In this document: piece by piece, positions 23,475 to 35,052 of the stretch
Layout of the letters: every line of letters starts with the position of its first letter
Position numbering within the stretch: position 1 is the stretch's first letter
Assembly (NCBI GenBank): GCA_030998225.1
Contig: JAPYXD010000715.1
Span: 4,468,501 to 4,532,500 of the forward strand
DNA from: Diplolepis rosae
Lineage: Eukaryota; Arthropoda; Insecta; Hymenoptera; Diplolepididae
Direction of reading: 5' to 3'
DNA: 64,000 bases
The notes under the pieces: generated by a model
Seen by the model: only the letters and a program-made list of their open reading frames with translations
What the model was told of the DNA's origin: nothing
Database searches by the model: none
Made by a program: the position numbers and the translations under genes

Positions 23475-23952
23475 ATGACACAACACATTTACAGCGACTC
23501 TGAACGCAACACACCCAACACTCGAAAGCGCGTTTCGCGGGAGGGCAGCGTCTCGCCCAGAGGAGTGTGTGAGGCCATGCACGGAGCAGACGAGTTTTGG
23601 TGGGGTGAAGACTGCAGTGATCAGGCTGGCTGAGGCAGACGCTGCACGTCTGCTTCAGCTAGGTAAATTGAGGATCGGGTGGATTGAGTGCCGCATTCGT
23701 GAGCACGCGGAAGTCGTCCGCTGCTTCAGGTGCCTTGGGTACGGTCACGGGTCCCGGGGCTGCAGCAACCCCGACAGGAAAAACGCCTGTTGGAGGTGCG
23801 GCGCAACGGGACACTTGGCCAGGGGTTGTAAGGCACCACCAAGGTGCCTGACATGTGTAGACAGGGGCGACAAAGATGTCGCCCACGTGTCAGGGAGCGG
23901 CTCCTGCCCGGTCTTCCGGGAAGAGCTTCGGAGGTTGAGAGGCAGGAAATGA
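23475..23952 (+). pseudogene. R1-type ORF1 (gag-like), internally deleted
   Basis: The ATG at 23475 starts a peptide (MTQHIYSDSERNTPNTRKR) also recognisable in copy D. After a junction near 23565 the frame changes and the nucleic-acid-binding C-terminus follows: VIRLAEADAARLLQLGKL, then zinc knuckles CFRCLGYGHGSRGC and CWRCGATGHLARGC and a third Cys-rich motif CLTCVDRG. The middle of ORF1 is missing. The stop TGA (23950-23952) overlaps the ORF2 start. Confidence 0.88.
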
Positions 23953-26786
23953 AGTTCCTGCAGCTCAACCTCGGAAGGGGGAAGGATGCCCAGGACCTCC
24001 TGATGCAGACTGCCAGGGAGAGGGGGGCCGATGTGCTGCTCATTAGTGAGCAGTACAAGTGGTCCGAAAACTCTGCTTGGTATCAGGATGCATCAAGGAG
24101 GGCCGGCATCCTTGTTTGCAACCCTGATTTGGGCGGCGGGGACTTCCTGGAGACCGACGCGGGGTTCGTTTGGGTGGAGGTGGCGGGTGTGCGTGTGTAC
24201 AACTGCTACTTCTACCCCGGCGATCCCTTCGATGTCTTTGAGACCCAGATCCTCCTCCTCGAGGAAAGCCTCCGTGAGGCTATCGGCCGATCCCTCATAG
24301 GGGGTGACTTTAATAGTAAGTCGCCCGAATGGGGTGAGGCCCGCCTAGACAGGAGGGGAATGTTGGTCGGCGAGATGGTCGCTAGGAATGACCTGATAGT
24401 CCTAAATCGGGGTAAAGAGTTTACGTTCAGACGAGGAGCGGGGGGGTCAATAATTGACCTCACAATTGCCGCGCCTCGCCTCGCCTCAAGGATAGACGGC
24501 TAGTCGGTTCTCGAGGAGACAACCTTGAGTGACCACCAGTGCATCGAGTTCAATCTAGAACAAGGGCGCCAAGCAGTGGATAAGGATAGGGGCAGTGAAG
24601 GGAGGAGCCCCTCCTGGAACGCGAGACGGCTCTGCAGGGAGAGGCTTAAAGTCCATCTCGAAACGACCAGGCTCATCGATGAGCTTGGTTGGGTCGAGCC
24701 TGCTGGGTCGTTGGAGGACACTGTGCGCTCGGCGAGGCAAAAGGTTTTCGCAGCTTGTGACTACTCGATGCCCCGCCGCAAGCGCAGGCAAGCCAGGGGC
24801 TCGATGTACTGGTGGAATGACTAGTTGGCCACCCTACGTCGAGAATGCCTCGCAGCGCGGCGGAGATTCACTCGCTCTAAGGGTGATCTTCTGCTGCACG
24901 AGGCATGGAAAAAGGGCGAAAGTAGATTTGAGGCGAGACATAAAGAAAAGCCGACTTCAATGCTGGAGAGACTTGATCGGAGAGGTCGAGAAGGACCCAT
25001 GGGGTCTCGCCTTCAAAATAGTCACCAAGAAATTGGTGACTAGAAGAAAGACCCCGGGCCTGGACAATCACGATCAAGTCCAGTATATTGTGCGAAACTT
25101 GTTTCCACACGTGGAGCCGCATATCCGGAGATCCTCCTAGAATCCTTCAACTCCTGTCTTCGGGAGGGGAGATTCTTCGCAGACTGGAAGAAGCAGAGAT
25201 TGGTGCTGCTGAGGAAGGGCAACAAACCTCTAGGGGATCCCTCATCGTATAGACCAATATGTCTATTGGATACGATGAAGAAGCTTCTGGAGGAGTTGAT
25301 TCTACAACGGCTTCAGACCCTTTTGGTCGGGGAGAACGGTCTCTCGGAGAACCAGTTCGGTTTCAGGAAAGGCAGGTCAACGGTGGACGCCATCCAAGCT
25401 GTGGTTAACATCGCCACAAATGCAAGAAAGGGAACTGGTAAGCGTAAGGGATTCTGCGCGTTGGTCAGCATTGACATACGCAATGCGTTCAATACCGCGA
25501 GATGGAACATCTGCATCGAGGCGATGATGCGGAAAAAGGTTCCAGACTACCTGTTGCGAATGATAGATGACTATCTGAGCGACAGGTGGGTGATTTACGA
25601 GGGCGACAAATGGTCTCTCAAAGAAGAGATGACATTTGGCGCTCCTCAAGGGTCGCGGGTGGGTCCACTCGTTTGGAACGTCATCGGCTTCGCGGATGAC
25701 GCACTTGTCGTGTGCGCCGCTGATGACGTCGGAATCCTGGAGCTGAGGATCAATGAAAGCCTGTGGCGGGCAAAGCGTTGGTTGGATAGAAGAGGCCTCA
25801 AAATGGCCCCTGAAAAAACCGAGGCTTTGCTCGTCACGGATAGGAGATCCTTTCAGTACCCGAGGATCGTTCTCGGAGAGCATGAGGTCAAGTGGAGAAC
25901 AAGTATAAAGTACATGGGAGTGCAGTTGGATCGTAGGCTTAGCTTTGGCGAACACCTAAGAATCACAGCTGCAAAAGCCATCCAATGTGGAGCAAGCCTG
26001 GCTCGGCTCATGTCAAACATTGGTGGATCCAGGGAAGTAAAAAGGAGACTGGTGGCGAGCATGGTGCTCTCGAGGCTGCTTTATGCAGCTCCGGTCTGGG
26101 CCAAAGTCCTGCAAAACCATGCTATCCAGAGGAGGCTGTTCTCGGCGCAGAGACTTGTCGCGCTGAGAATAGTCTCAGCCTATAGAACCGTCTCGACGAG
26201 TGCTGTTCTGGTCCTGGCGAGCGTCCCGCCAATAGATTTATTGGCGGAGGAAAGGCAGGAGACCTTTCAGCTCCGCAAGGAGCTCACCTGTACCGACCCG
26301 CAGGAAATTGCTCGCGTGAAGGAGGCCATCCGCAAGGATGGAAGGCGCAAACTCGTCGAGAAATGGTAAATCAGATGGCATGGCGAGCAGACCGGGATAT
26401 GGACCTACCGCCTGATCCCGGAGCTCGCCACCTGGCTAGACAGAAAGCACGGAGAGGTCGGCTTTTATTTGGCGCAAGCGCTCTCAGGCCATGGCTGTTT
26501 TAACACGTACCTGAGGCGCTTTCAGAAAAGAGACGAGGAGATGTGTTGTCACTGCGATTCCCCTGTGGATAATGCAGAGCACGCACTCTTCGTCTGCGCA
26601 AAGTGGGTCGTGGCAAGGGAGGCCCTCGGTCAGGCAGTGGGTGCTGAGCTGACTCCTGATACGATGGTCCCTCTGATGCTCCAGTCTGAACGGATTTGGA
26701 CGCTCAGCGAATCATTCGCCACACTTGTGATGAAGACGAGGGAGCTCGATGGGCGTGTAGAGCGCGGCAACAACGGGGGCCAGTAG
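23949..26786 (+). pseudogene. R1-type ORF2: APE endonuclease + reverse transcriptase + zinc knuckle
   Basis: The ATG at 23949 overlaps the ORF1 stop as ATGA. The endonuclease spans about 23949-24560: MKFLQLNLGRGKDAQDLL, ISEQYK, IGGDFNSKSPEW and, after a stop at 24501, LSDHQCIEF. A second in-frame TAG is at 24822, then a frameshift near 24900. A deletion at about 25115 joins the linker to the RT (25140 on). The RT keeps SIDIRNAFNTARW and GFADDALVV, but 45 bases encoding the segment between WNV and IGF are lost in frame. The C-terminal CCHCDSPVDNAEHALFVC knuckle is intact (26540-26600). The role would have been nicking of target DNA and target-primed reverse transcription. Confidence 0.92.
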
Positions 26787-27373
26787 AAATCGCATCGGAG
26801 CCTGCACCCGCGGTCCTGCGTCTCGGGTAGACTTGGCTGCCCGCGTCGTTCGGGCGAGGAATCTCTTTGCTTCTCCCCTGAGTGGCGCGGCTAGACGGTT
26901 TGCCTAGTGGGCGTGTGGCCGCGGATGGAAGTTCCGAGCGAACGGATGACGGAAGAGTCGTACGCGACTTTAATCGAACCAACCACCCGTGAACCAATCA
27001 AAACTGCATTTTCCCATTATTCCCTCACCTAGAATTCAAGACTTTATGGTGAGTGTTGGTCACTCTCAGCACGTGTTGTACACTTGGTCCACGCATACCC
27101 TTCCGTTGGTCATCCAAAATGTGTTGTACACTCGGACCATGCCTATCCTTTCCTATGGTGGTGTCCACGTACGTAGAAGACAACCATTCATCCGCTTTCG
27201 TTCACAGACGTGATTTATAGAAAAATGACCATTCATACAAATTACACATTTTTTCTTATATCTCATAAATTTCTCTAAAATTTATGATGTTTTCAAAGAT
27301 GATCTCGATAAAATCTTTTATTGTTTATTTTCTCACGCGTCCATCCATACAAACTCAAACAATTATATTATTA

Positions 27374-28173
27374 TATAGAGAAATTATTATATATTAAGAG
27401 CAATAATTTGTTTTAATTTTAGTTTCTCTGAGAATTGTAAATTTCTTTAAAAAAGCAATTATTATTGTATCCCTATATTTCAATCAATTATTTCAATTAA
27501 TGTATAGTAAAGAAGTAATAAAGTTAAAATGATTCATTTTTTATTTTTGGTTTGTAATATGTAATAACTTCACAAAAAATTGTGCATATCTTCATTTTTT
27601 CAAAATATAAATCCGATCTGAGGAAAAGACAAGTGAAGAACGAAGTAGAAGGAAATTCATTTATTTTTTATTGAATATATTCTTTTGATTAAATTCCATT
27701 GAATTGATTGAAATAAGTAAGATAATTTACAGGAATTAGTTTGAAATAAAATTTTTTAAATTTAAAGAAAAATATTGATGTATTCGTACAAATAATAATG
27801 TTCTTTCGTGTCATAATTCTGTAGATCTGAAAACTAAGTTAAGATTTTATAAATCCTTTGTACAAATTCTTTCATAACGCCTATACTTTGCACCTGCAGG
27901 TAGGTGGATTTGAGATTTATAATCTGAAAAGATGACGATAGAAGAGATGGTTCTTTATAATTACATTGCTGCTTTACAGTAACTGCTAAGTAGTCGTAAA
28001 AGAGCCCTTTCGCCTATCTTACTGTCAAAGTCTAAATAATAACTTCAGATCTGAAGCTGGTCATTTACATTCTCTAACAAATTATTATATATTAAGAGCA
28101 ATACTTTGTTTTAATTTTAATTTCTCTAAGAATTGTAAATTTCTTTAAAAAAGCAATTATTATTGTATCCCTA
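27374..28173 (+). repeat. Pair of ~95-bp direct repeats, ~706 bp apart
   Basis: Both copies begin AATTATTATATATTAAGAGC and end TATTGTATCCCTATA and differ at only a few positions. The high identity in neutral AT-rich sequence implies a recent duplication or paired insertion ends. They could be partial LTR-related repeats; no TG/CA ends were found. Confidence 0.75.
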
Positions 28174-28394
28174 TAGAGAATGATATTAATTTTTTAACCG
28201 TATTGCATAAACGAAAATTATATTGTATGAATCTTAAACTTTCAAAATATCATGATTGATAATTTATTTCTATTGTCTATATGTCTTCAGTATTGTAATC
28301 AAAATAATGAAAGAATATTGAAAACAATTTGTCAATAAATATGTAATAAATTTCAAAAGAAAAAAATGTGGTTATTTCAATACACGGTTTATTT

Positions 28395-28600
28395 ATATAT
28401 ATTCTTTTATATATTATAATACAAAATTTATAATATAAAATATTTTATATATATATTATATGATAAAATATATAATATTATATATAATATAATAATATAT
28501 ATAATAAATATAATATAATATAAATATATATTATATTATAAAAATTGTAATATAAAATATTTTATACATACTCTATTATGTATTATTTTATATATACATT
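28395..28600. repeat. AT-only low-complexity tract
   Basis: Over 200 bases almost without G or C, built of TATA/ATAATAT words. It is self-complementary in many registers and could extrude cruciforms or be an assembly-difficult site. Confidence 0.85.
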
Positions 28601-29239
28601 TTTAAAATATTTATCCGATTTTAGGAAAAGACTAGTAAAGAGCGAAGTAGAAGGAAAAGAGGCAAAACGCTATTTTGTGAAATTCTGTCGACAATCTAGG
28701 GTTGAATTGACGAGGACTACCTGACCCATCATGAATACAGCAGACTCACCAACACAAGTTTGGGCCTTACTCCTACAACTTACTTCTTATCCGTGAGATT
28801 TTGGCGACTTTCGAAAGTGTCGATCCCCGTGTTGGGTTCTGGAACTTCACCTACCCCTGGCGTCTTTCCCCGCAAGATTTGGGCAATTCAATCGCCCTGG
28901 ATGTCTCCTCTATACCTATCTTCACTCAACGGTTCTTCTGTCTGACGATTCTTGTCAATTATATTGAACCTTTAAGGGTGTTTCTGAATTTGTTTAATCG
29001 TCCTGGTTTGTTCTCAACCCCTCACAGATGAGGGAAATACTCTCGGGATTCTTCAAGTAATTGCGCAATCGTTCTTACAGTTAATAGACCTAGATTCATA
29101 CTTAGAAGATGACTTATAAAATGATTTTCCAGATGATACAATAGAAGATAGCGAAATTTCTAATATTTGGAAAGACGAGATTGATTTTAGGGACTTGAGG
29201 AAAATCATCTCAGTGTTTTTTCAGTACAAAATATAGCAA

Positions 29240-30886
29240 ATCCACCAGAAACATGCGAAACTTTCTCAAACTCAAACTCCACAGTCAAAACACGTCCAGG
29301 AAAGCCACTAGAGATTCTGGAATTGGATCACCTAAATAAGGAAGAAGAGGAAAGTATGTTAAAATTAGTAAAATTACATTCAGACAGATTTCAATTAATC
29401 GGAGATGAATGAACCTCATCTAATGTGACCAAACACCGAATCCTTACAGTTGATGATCACCCAGTTAACACTAAGCAATACCGATTACCGCATAATTTGA
29501 GGGAAGAAGTAGAAAAACAGGTGAACGAATTGTTAGAGAAGGGAATCATCAGACCTTCAAAATCACCTTACAGCACTAGCTTATGGGTAGTTCCAAAAAT
29601 TCAGATCAAAGTGTAAAACCCAAGTGGCGAGTTGTTTTGGATTTTCGGCCACTAAACGAGAAGACTATTCCAATGGCATACCCACTTCCCAATATAACCG
29701 ATATTTTTTACCAAGTTGACAACGCCTGTTATTTCATAGTTATGGATTGCGTCTCAGGATTCCATCAGATTAATTTGGGGGAAACTGATGTACATAAGAC
29801 TGACTTTTCAACACCAAATGGACACTTTGTATTCGTGAGAATGCCTTTTGGCCTCAGGAACGCTGCACCAGAATACCAAAGAGCTATGAATATCACACTC
29901 GACGGTATGATAGGAAAAGGGGTGTTTGTATATATAGACGATATTGTCATCTATGCGAAAACTCTTAAAGAACATGAGAGACTATTCAATGAGGTGATGA
30001 ATCGCCTGCGTAAGGCTTCCTGGAAACTCGAACCAAAAAAATGTGAGATATTACGACGTGAAGTAACATATCTTGGACACATTATCAACGCCAAAGGACT
30101 TAAGCCTGATCCACGAAAAATAGAAGCAGTCAAGGAATTTCCGAAATTGAAGAATTTCAAGGGTGTTGACAATTTTTAGGGCTGGCAGGGTACTACAGAA
30201 TTTTTCTCAAGGATTTCGCAAGAATTGCCAAACCATTAACAAAGTTATTGCAGAAGAATGAAGTCTTCCAGTGGACAGAAGACGCTGAAAAGGCATTTTC
30301 AAAACTTAAGGAGATCTTGTGTACAGCACCTATACTAAAACCCCCCGACATGAGTCAACCATTTTTAATCACTACTGATGCTTCTGGTTATGCTGTCGGT
30401 GGAATTTCATCACAAGGGAAAGTTGGAAGCGATCTACCGACTACGTACACCTCTCGGGTACTTGGAGGACCTGAACTAAAGTATGAAACATACGAAAAGG
30501 AAGCCTTAGCGGTAATACACGCAGTACGCACATTCCAACCATGTGTCTTCGGAAGAAAATTCACAATTATCACAGATCATCAACCTTTGATTTGGTTTAA
30601 AACAGCTGATTTAAACACCAGAGTTCAGAAATTGAGGTTCAAACTGTCAGAATATGACTATGAAATTGTGTATAAACCTGGAAGGATGAACGCTAACGCA
30701 GATGCTCCTTCCAGAAGTCCAGTCGAATTCAAACAAATTAACGTTGTAACTCGTAGGCAGGCCGCAATAGAAAAAGATACGAGAAGAGGAATAAGTGAGG
30801 CTGAAAAAACCAAGACAAAAGTACTGATACCTGCAAAAAACACAAGGCAAAGGACCAAACGAAAACGAAAAGAAGAAATAAATTAA
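29240..30886 (+). pseudogene. gypsy pol: reverse transcriptase and RNase H
   Basis: An upstream linker (LEILELDHLNKEEEE) runs into a stop near 29410, then RILTVDDHPVNTKQYRLPHN and KPKWRVVLDFRPLNEKTIP (RT palm entry) across a frame change near 29600. FIVMDCVSGFHQI holds the first catalytic Asp and VYIDDIVIYAKT is the YIDD box, followed by CEILRREVTYLGHII. One frameshift (about 30176) precedes GLAGYYR. RNase H reads PFLITTDASGYAVGGIS, YEKEALAVIHAVR and TDHQPL. The tail is basic. It contains at least three lesions. Confidence 0.92.
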
Positions 30887-31389
30887 GCTGAAAGCAGTAT
30901 TGAGAGCGATTGCGAAGCAGAAGCAAGATTACCAGAGAGGGAAGCAGCTTTTAAAAACTATCAAAATATTCCAATTAATTATGAGCCCACTACAATTGAG
31001 ATAAAATCAAAGAACTTAGGTTACAACGGCGGGAATTCTGATACTGATTTATCTGACACCGTGGACGAATCATGTGAATCTGAAACGGTAGTTAAAATAG
31101 GTACAGACAAAAGTACTAGCAATCAACAATTAATAAATGGAAATTTAGATAACGAAGAGAGTACATCCCAAATTAAGGCAACAAGAGAGACCGCGTTTAA
31201 TCATAACATAGTTGAAACAAAGGAACTGCTACAGTATCGTCCGGATAACATTGCGTACTTTGTAGCAAGCAACGGAAGCCCGTGCGATAAGGGTAATAAA
31301 GCATTATTAGAAGCGAATAAAATCCCAGTTAAATTATATTCCCTGTCTCTAGGCCGTGGAATCCCACCCCGGAACCACCGTTAGGCATT

Positions 31390-33095
31390 ACTTCAGGTTG
31401 CGGGCGATCTTCAGGCGATGTTAGCCTCTCCACCTTGCTTCTTTATCTATCTTGCTGGAATTACTCCTCAAGTTCTCCTCTCCATGGCGGCTTTCCTAAG
31501 GCTTCCTATTCTGGGCTGCCTTCCGAAAGGCCGCGCAACGCATAGTCCCCGGTATGTGGTCATTCCGGGGCTTTTCTTCCTTTGCGGCACAGAGGAAGAC
31601 CTCGGCTTCCCGGTGCAGGAACCCGCAAGATGCCCCTCCTCGCCGCATCTCCAGCAGCACCTGCTGCGGTCTGGCCCTTGGCAGTCCTCCGCTATGTGGC
31701 CAAAGCCAAGGTAGCAGAAGCACCGGTTCACCTCCTTTTTCCTGCGAACTCTGCAAGAGACCCACCCGATCTTGATGTGGGCCCCCTTGAGCAGCTTCAG
31801 CACCCTTGCCTCCTCCAAAAGCACATATGCCTTCCGGTTTCCACTATAGGGTGTCTTACTTAGAGACACCCTTAACTCTAGCTCCGGTTCTTCGTCGAAG
31901 AGGCTTCTGTCGGCATCCTCGACGTCTTTCGCTTTGATTGTGGGTTCCAGGTCGACGATCTCGACCTCGATCCGGGCGATGGGTTGTCGGACCGTCCCCC
32001 TGGCTCCAATTACCTCTTTAAAGGCAGTGCCCAGCCTCCCTCTGCTTTTTGCTGAACATTTAATTTCTACTAGCAAGTCCTTGGAGCGCGTGTCCCTGAT
32101 CCCCTGGACTGTGGCGCCCAGTTCGTCAGAGTTGACGCGCATCTTACGTTCGCGCAGAATGGTAGCGTAGCTCATCCCTTCCGCTGGTTTGATGAGCACC
32201 GCTTCTGGGCGCGCACGGCGAGGTTGCTCCGACGTCTTGGAAGGCTTCTTTCCTCTCTTTTTCCGAAGGTCCTTCTTGCTGGGGACAGCTACCCACTCCT
32301 CTTTATTTTTGGAGGCTTTAGGCCTCTTCTCCATTGGTTTTGTGACCACAAGCACCTCCGGGCTTACAGTCGGCTCTCTACGCCGTTTGCGAGTGTCCGG
32401 TGTGGACCTCGCGAACGGCTGTGGAAGGGTTTGGCTACCCTCGTCAACTACTCCCTTGTTTTTGGGTGGTTTCATCTCCTTGATTCTCCTCACCATTAGA
32501 CCTCGCAACAGCTACTCAAAGGAGTCGAGGTAGCAGACGGTATCCTCTATATCATACCGCAGCGCCCCGAGGTCCTTCTTCGCCTCCTGAATTCCGTCCC
32601 TGATAGGAAGGTGCATATTCTTCTTGGTCCTGGAGAAGCTCTCCATCTTTTCCAGGGCCGATTTCACCTTATTCAGGATCTCCAACTGCTTCTCATTCCT
32701 CACGTGAAGCCAGTCCCGGCACTGCCGTATCTGGGATTTATCGGTCTCCAACGGATCCGGCGTCTCCTCCGTCACGTCCAATTCACCTCCAAACGTCTCC
32801 TCACACATACTTTAATTTAATTTTTGAAACTCCATTTTAATTCCCACGATTAGCTAGGGAAGTATTCGGTCCGCCCCTGCAGAGCCCCGCATGCAGGGGT
32901 AAGGCCTCAATACTCTAGGAGGTGGCCTGGTTTCCTAAAGACGCCGTGTGAGACACCACTCCCTGGTGCAATGCAGCCCTCGATACGGTAGTTAACACCT
33001 TGGCTTGGGCCCCTCTATCCGCAAACTGAGGACGCACCAAGTGGCCTGTTCTAGGGCCTCCTCATCGATTTCCGAACCAACCAAAACAGGATCGG
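31390..33095 (-). mobile_element. R1-type ORF1 fragment of a second family, antisense in gypsy
   Basis: A GC-rich block with an R1-like 5' leader (about 33095-32810) and ORF1 on the minus strand, ending just after the zinc knuckles without ORF2. It differs clearly in sequence from copies A-D, so it is another family. It interrupts gypsy pol between the RNase H tail and the integrase. Exact borders are uncertain. A 5'-end fragment without ORF2 is not an ordinary 5'-truncated insertion; a later deletion or rearrangement is needed. Confidence 0.8.
31468..32808 (-). pseudogene. R1-type ORF1 protein with one in-frame TAG
   Basis: The ATG at 32808 starts a 98-residue acidic/helical N-terminus (SALEKMESFSRTKKN), then a single in-frame TAG (32514-32512), and the same frame stays open for 347 codons: a Lys/Arg-rich stretch, the RNP-like central domain (LLVEIKCSAKSRGRLGTAFK, IARIEVEIVDLEPTI) and zinc knuckles CFCYLGFGHIAEDC and CWRCGEEGHLAGSC. 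The third knuckle is lost by a frame change near 31580. It would bind element RNA. With only one stop it is less decayed than its neighbours. Confidence 0.88.
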
Positions 33096-33239
33096 GACAG
33101 GTAGGTAAGATTAACGAGATCAAAAGAAGCAATAATAAATACCTTTTCGGTCTATGCATACGCGAAGAAATCTCAGAATCACAGGCTACAATTAAAGATA
33201 TTCTTTACCACACATTAATTCTTTTGCGCGAATCCCTAA

Positions 33240-34075
33240 TAAGTACAAATGTAAAAAGTTTAGCATAGCTAAGAGCCCTTACGTTGAGAACATACCATGG
33301 CGAGACGTCCTAGAGATTTTTAAAGAAGTTTTTGACAACGTTTGTATTAAAATTATTGTTTGTAAAGGAACACTACATTACGTAACGGGAAATCAAAGAG
33401 ATGAAATTTTTAAAGAACTCCATAATTCACCAATAGGTGGTCACAGAGGGGTATCTAAAACCTTCAACAGAATTTGGCAAGATTATTATTGGGAAAACTT
33501 GAAACAAGGCGTACAACGACGATTACAACAGTGTATACAATGCCAATTAAAAAAATTAGTTAGACTTAAAACGAGACAACCCATGATGATAACTGACACA
33601 CCTGGAACTGTTTTTGGAAAAAATTGCTTTAGACATCGTGGGCCCTCTGCCCAAAACTAAGGATAATAATGAGTTTATACTTACAATGCAGGATCAAATA
33701 TGAAAATTCAGTCTTGCAGTACCATTACCGAATGCCTTGGCTACTGCAATAGCCGACGCATTTATAAAAAAATGTATCTGCACTTTTGGAGCACCTAAGG
33801 TTATTTTTACTGATCAAGGTCGAAATTTCCTTAGCAGTTTAATTCAGAAAGTAGCAAAAAGATTCAAAATAGAAACAGTAAAAACCACTGCGTTTCACCC
33901 ACAATGCAACGGTTCATTAGAACGCTCACACCTTGCATTAGGTGAATTCCTTAAGCAATATTCCGAAAAAGATTATGAGTGGGACCAGTACGTAGATATA
34001 GCCATACTTAATTATAATACGTGCATACATGAAAGCATGAAACATACACCTTTCGAAGTGGTCTTTGGGCGTTTT
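33240..34075 (+). pseudogene. gypsy integrase
   Basis: It follows a linker (NNKYLFGLCIREEI, 33120-33265) and reads ELHNSPIGGHRGVSKTFNRI and CIQCQLKK (the HHCC zinc domain), then LDIVGPLPK (first Asp), VIFTDQGRNFLS (second Asp) and NGSLERSHLALGEF (Glu). A stop interrupts LTMQDQI*KFSLAVPL and frameshifts lie near 33615. The C-terminal domain is lost at the T-run at 34073-34086. The catalytic triad is present but the frame is broken. Confidence 0.9.
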
Positions 34076-34162
34076 TTTTTTTTTTGGTGAGGAGGAAAAA
34101 TGGCAAAATGTTTTAAAGACGTTGTACAGGACTCTCCTAGGACGGGTATATGGCAGAGACAG

Positions 34163-35050
34163 AAACTCTGCCATTGCCGGTCCCAAGCCCAGATGAGAAA
34201 GGAGGGGGCACACAGACAGCAACATGCCACTAGATACTTACAGTGACACTGAACGCAACACACCCAACACCCGAGAGGGTGACGCGTCCTGCAGCCCACC
34301 AACGGTAGTAGCCGAAAGGACTCTGCCAAGAGCTGGGCTGTCGCCGTCAGGATGACCGTCAAGGCAGACCTATAGACAGGCTTTCCCCTAGCGGTGGGCC
34401 TGCGATGCGCACGCGTTGGAATGGTCGCGCGTGAGGACGCGGTGTCGAGCAAAAGCATCAAGGGATGTCAGTACCTTACCTCTGTGGAAGTAATATAGGT
34501 AAATGTAAGTCCTTCCGGTGTTCGGCCGCGAAGAGCAAAGATCCCGTGAAACCACATGTTACACTAGGAAAACCGCTCACGTTTCTACTGTCTGGAGCCA
34601 ATTTCGGGGTTTAAATCATGGACGCCCGGGCGCAGGAATGAAGGATTATGTGTTCAGTATTTCCTTATATCCGACGCTGCGTAGGATAAATCGCACACCG
34701 TCTAGTCTGAAGTCCGGGTCAGGTGTCGGGGCGGAACAGGCACCGCTTGATCGATAGGGGTGATGTTAAACCTTTAGCATCATTATGGCGCCGGCCTATC
34801 CCGTTACCTTTTTACTAGCTTCATTTAATGTGCCGATAGGATCGACAATCCGATAAGCCGCTTCTCGGTTTCGGTGCACATAACTAGGGATCCATACAGG
34901 CAGGGATAGTAGCCCCACTGCGGTAGGGCTTCCATGATGAGCGAACCGTCTTAAGACACGACGGTTCTAATTATGAATTCCCTAAAAAATAAAGGAGGTG
35001 TAGAGGTGAAGACGCCAGATACGCCCTCATACACTTCTCCAGGGGCTAAA
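34163..35050 (+). other. 5' leader region of R1 copy D
   Basis: GC-rich, mostly non-coding. The start includes a short ATG-led peptide (MPLDTYSDTERNTPNT) like the ORF1 start of copy C, but it is closed by a stop within ~45 codons. The remainder has no recognised domain; it may contain sequence foreign to the copy C leader. Confidence 0.55.
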
Positions 35051-35052
35051 GG

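Larger units (their letters stand above)
23407..26975 (+). mobile_element. R1-clade non-LTR retrotransposon (copy C), most complete copy
   Basis: Starts at the same GCCATTGCCGGTCCCAAGCC leader as copy D (34163), so the 5' end is probably real, and ends near CGTACGCGACTTTAA like copy A. It has an ORF1 remnant, ORF2 with APE endonuclease, RT, a zinc knuckle and a 3' UTR. Internal deletions, two in-frame stops and at least one frameshift make it dead. The base composition (GC-rich) contrasts strongly with the AT-rich surroundings. Confidence 0.92.
26976..28750. other. AT-rich flank with direct repeats, no supported gene
   Basis: Contains a diverged ~35-bp direct repeat (around 27068 and 27117, GTGTTGTACACT), a ~95-bp near-identical direct repeat (27374-27470 and 28080-28173), a ~45-bp repeat (27608-27655 and 28613-28660) and an almost pure A/T tract with self-complementary ATATAATATA words at 28395-28600. 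Parts may be leader or LTR of the gypsy element that follows. Confidence 0.55.
28760..34075 (+). mobile_element. Ty3/gypsy LTR retrotransposon remnant
   Basis: The order RT - RNase H - integrase on the plus strand identifies Ty3/gypsy (copia has integrase first). An R1-type ORF1 in the opposite orientation (about 31390-33095) sits between RNase H and integrase. The integrase stops near 34075 at a T-run, before R1 copy D. No LTR was confirmed at either side; gag is not recognisable. Confidence 0.85.

Noticed and set aside
34012..34461. 149-codon minus-strand ORF
   Set aside because: Antisense to the R1 leader and the T-run; no domain.
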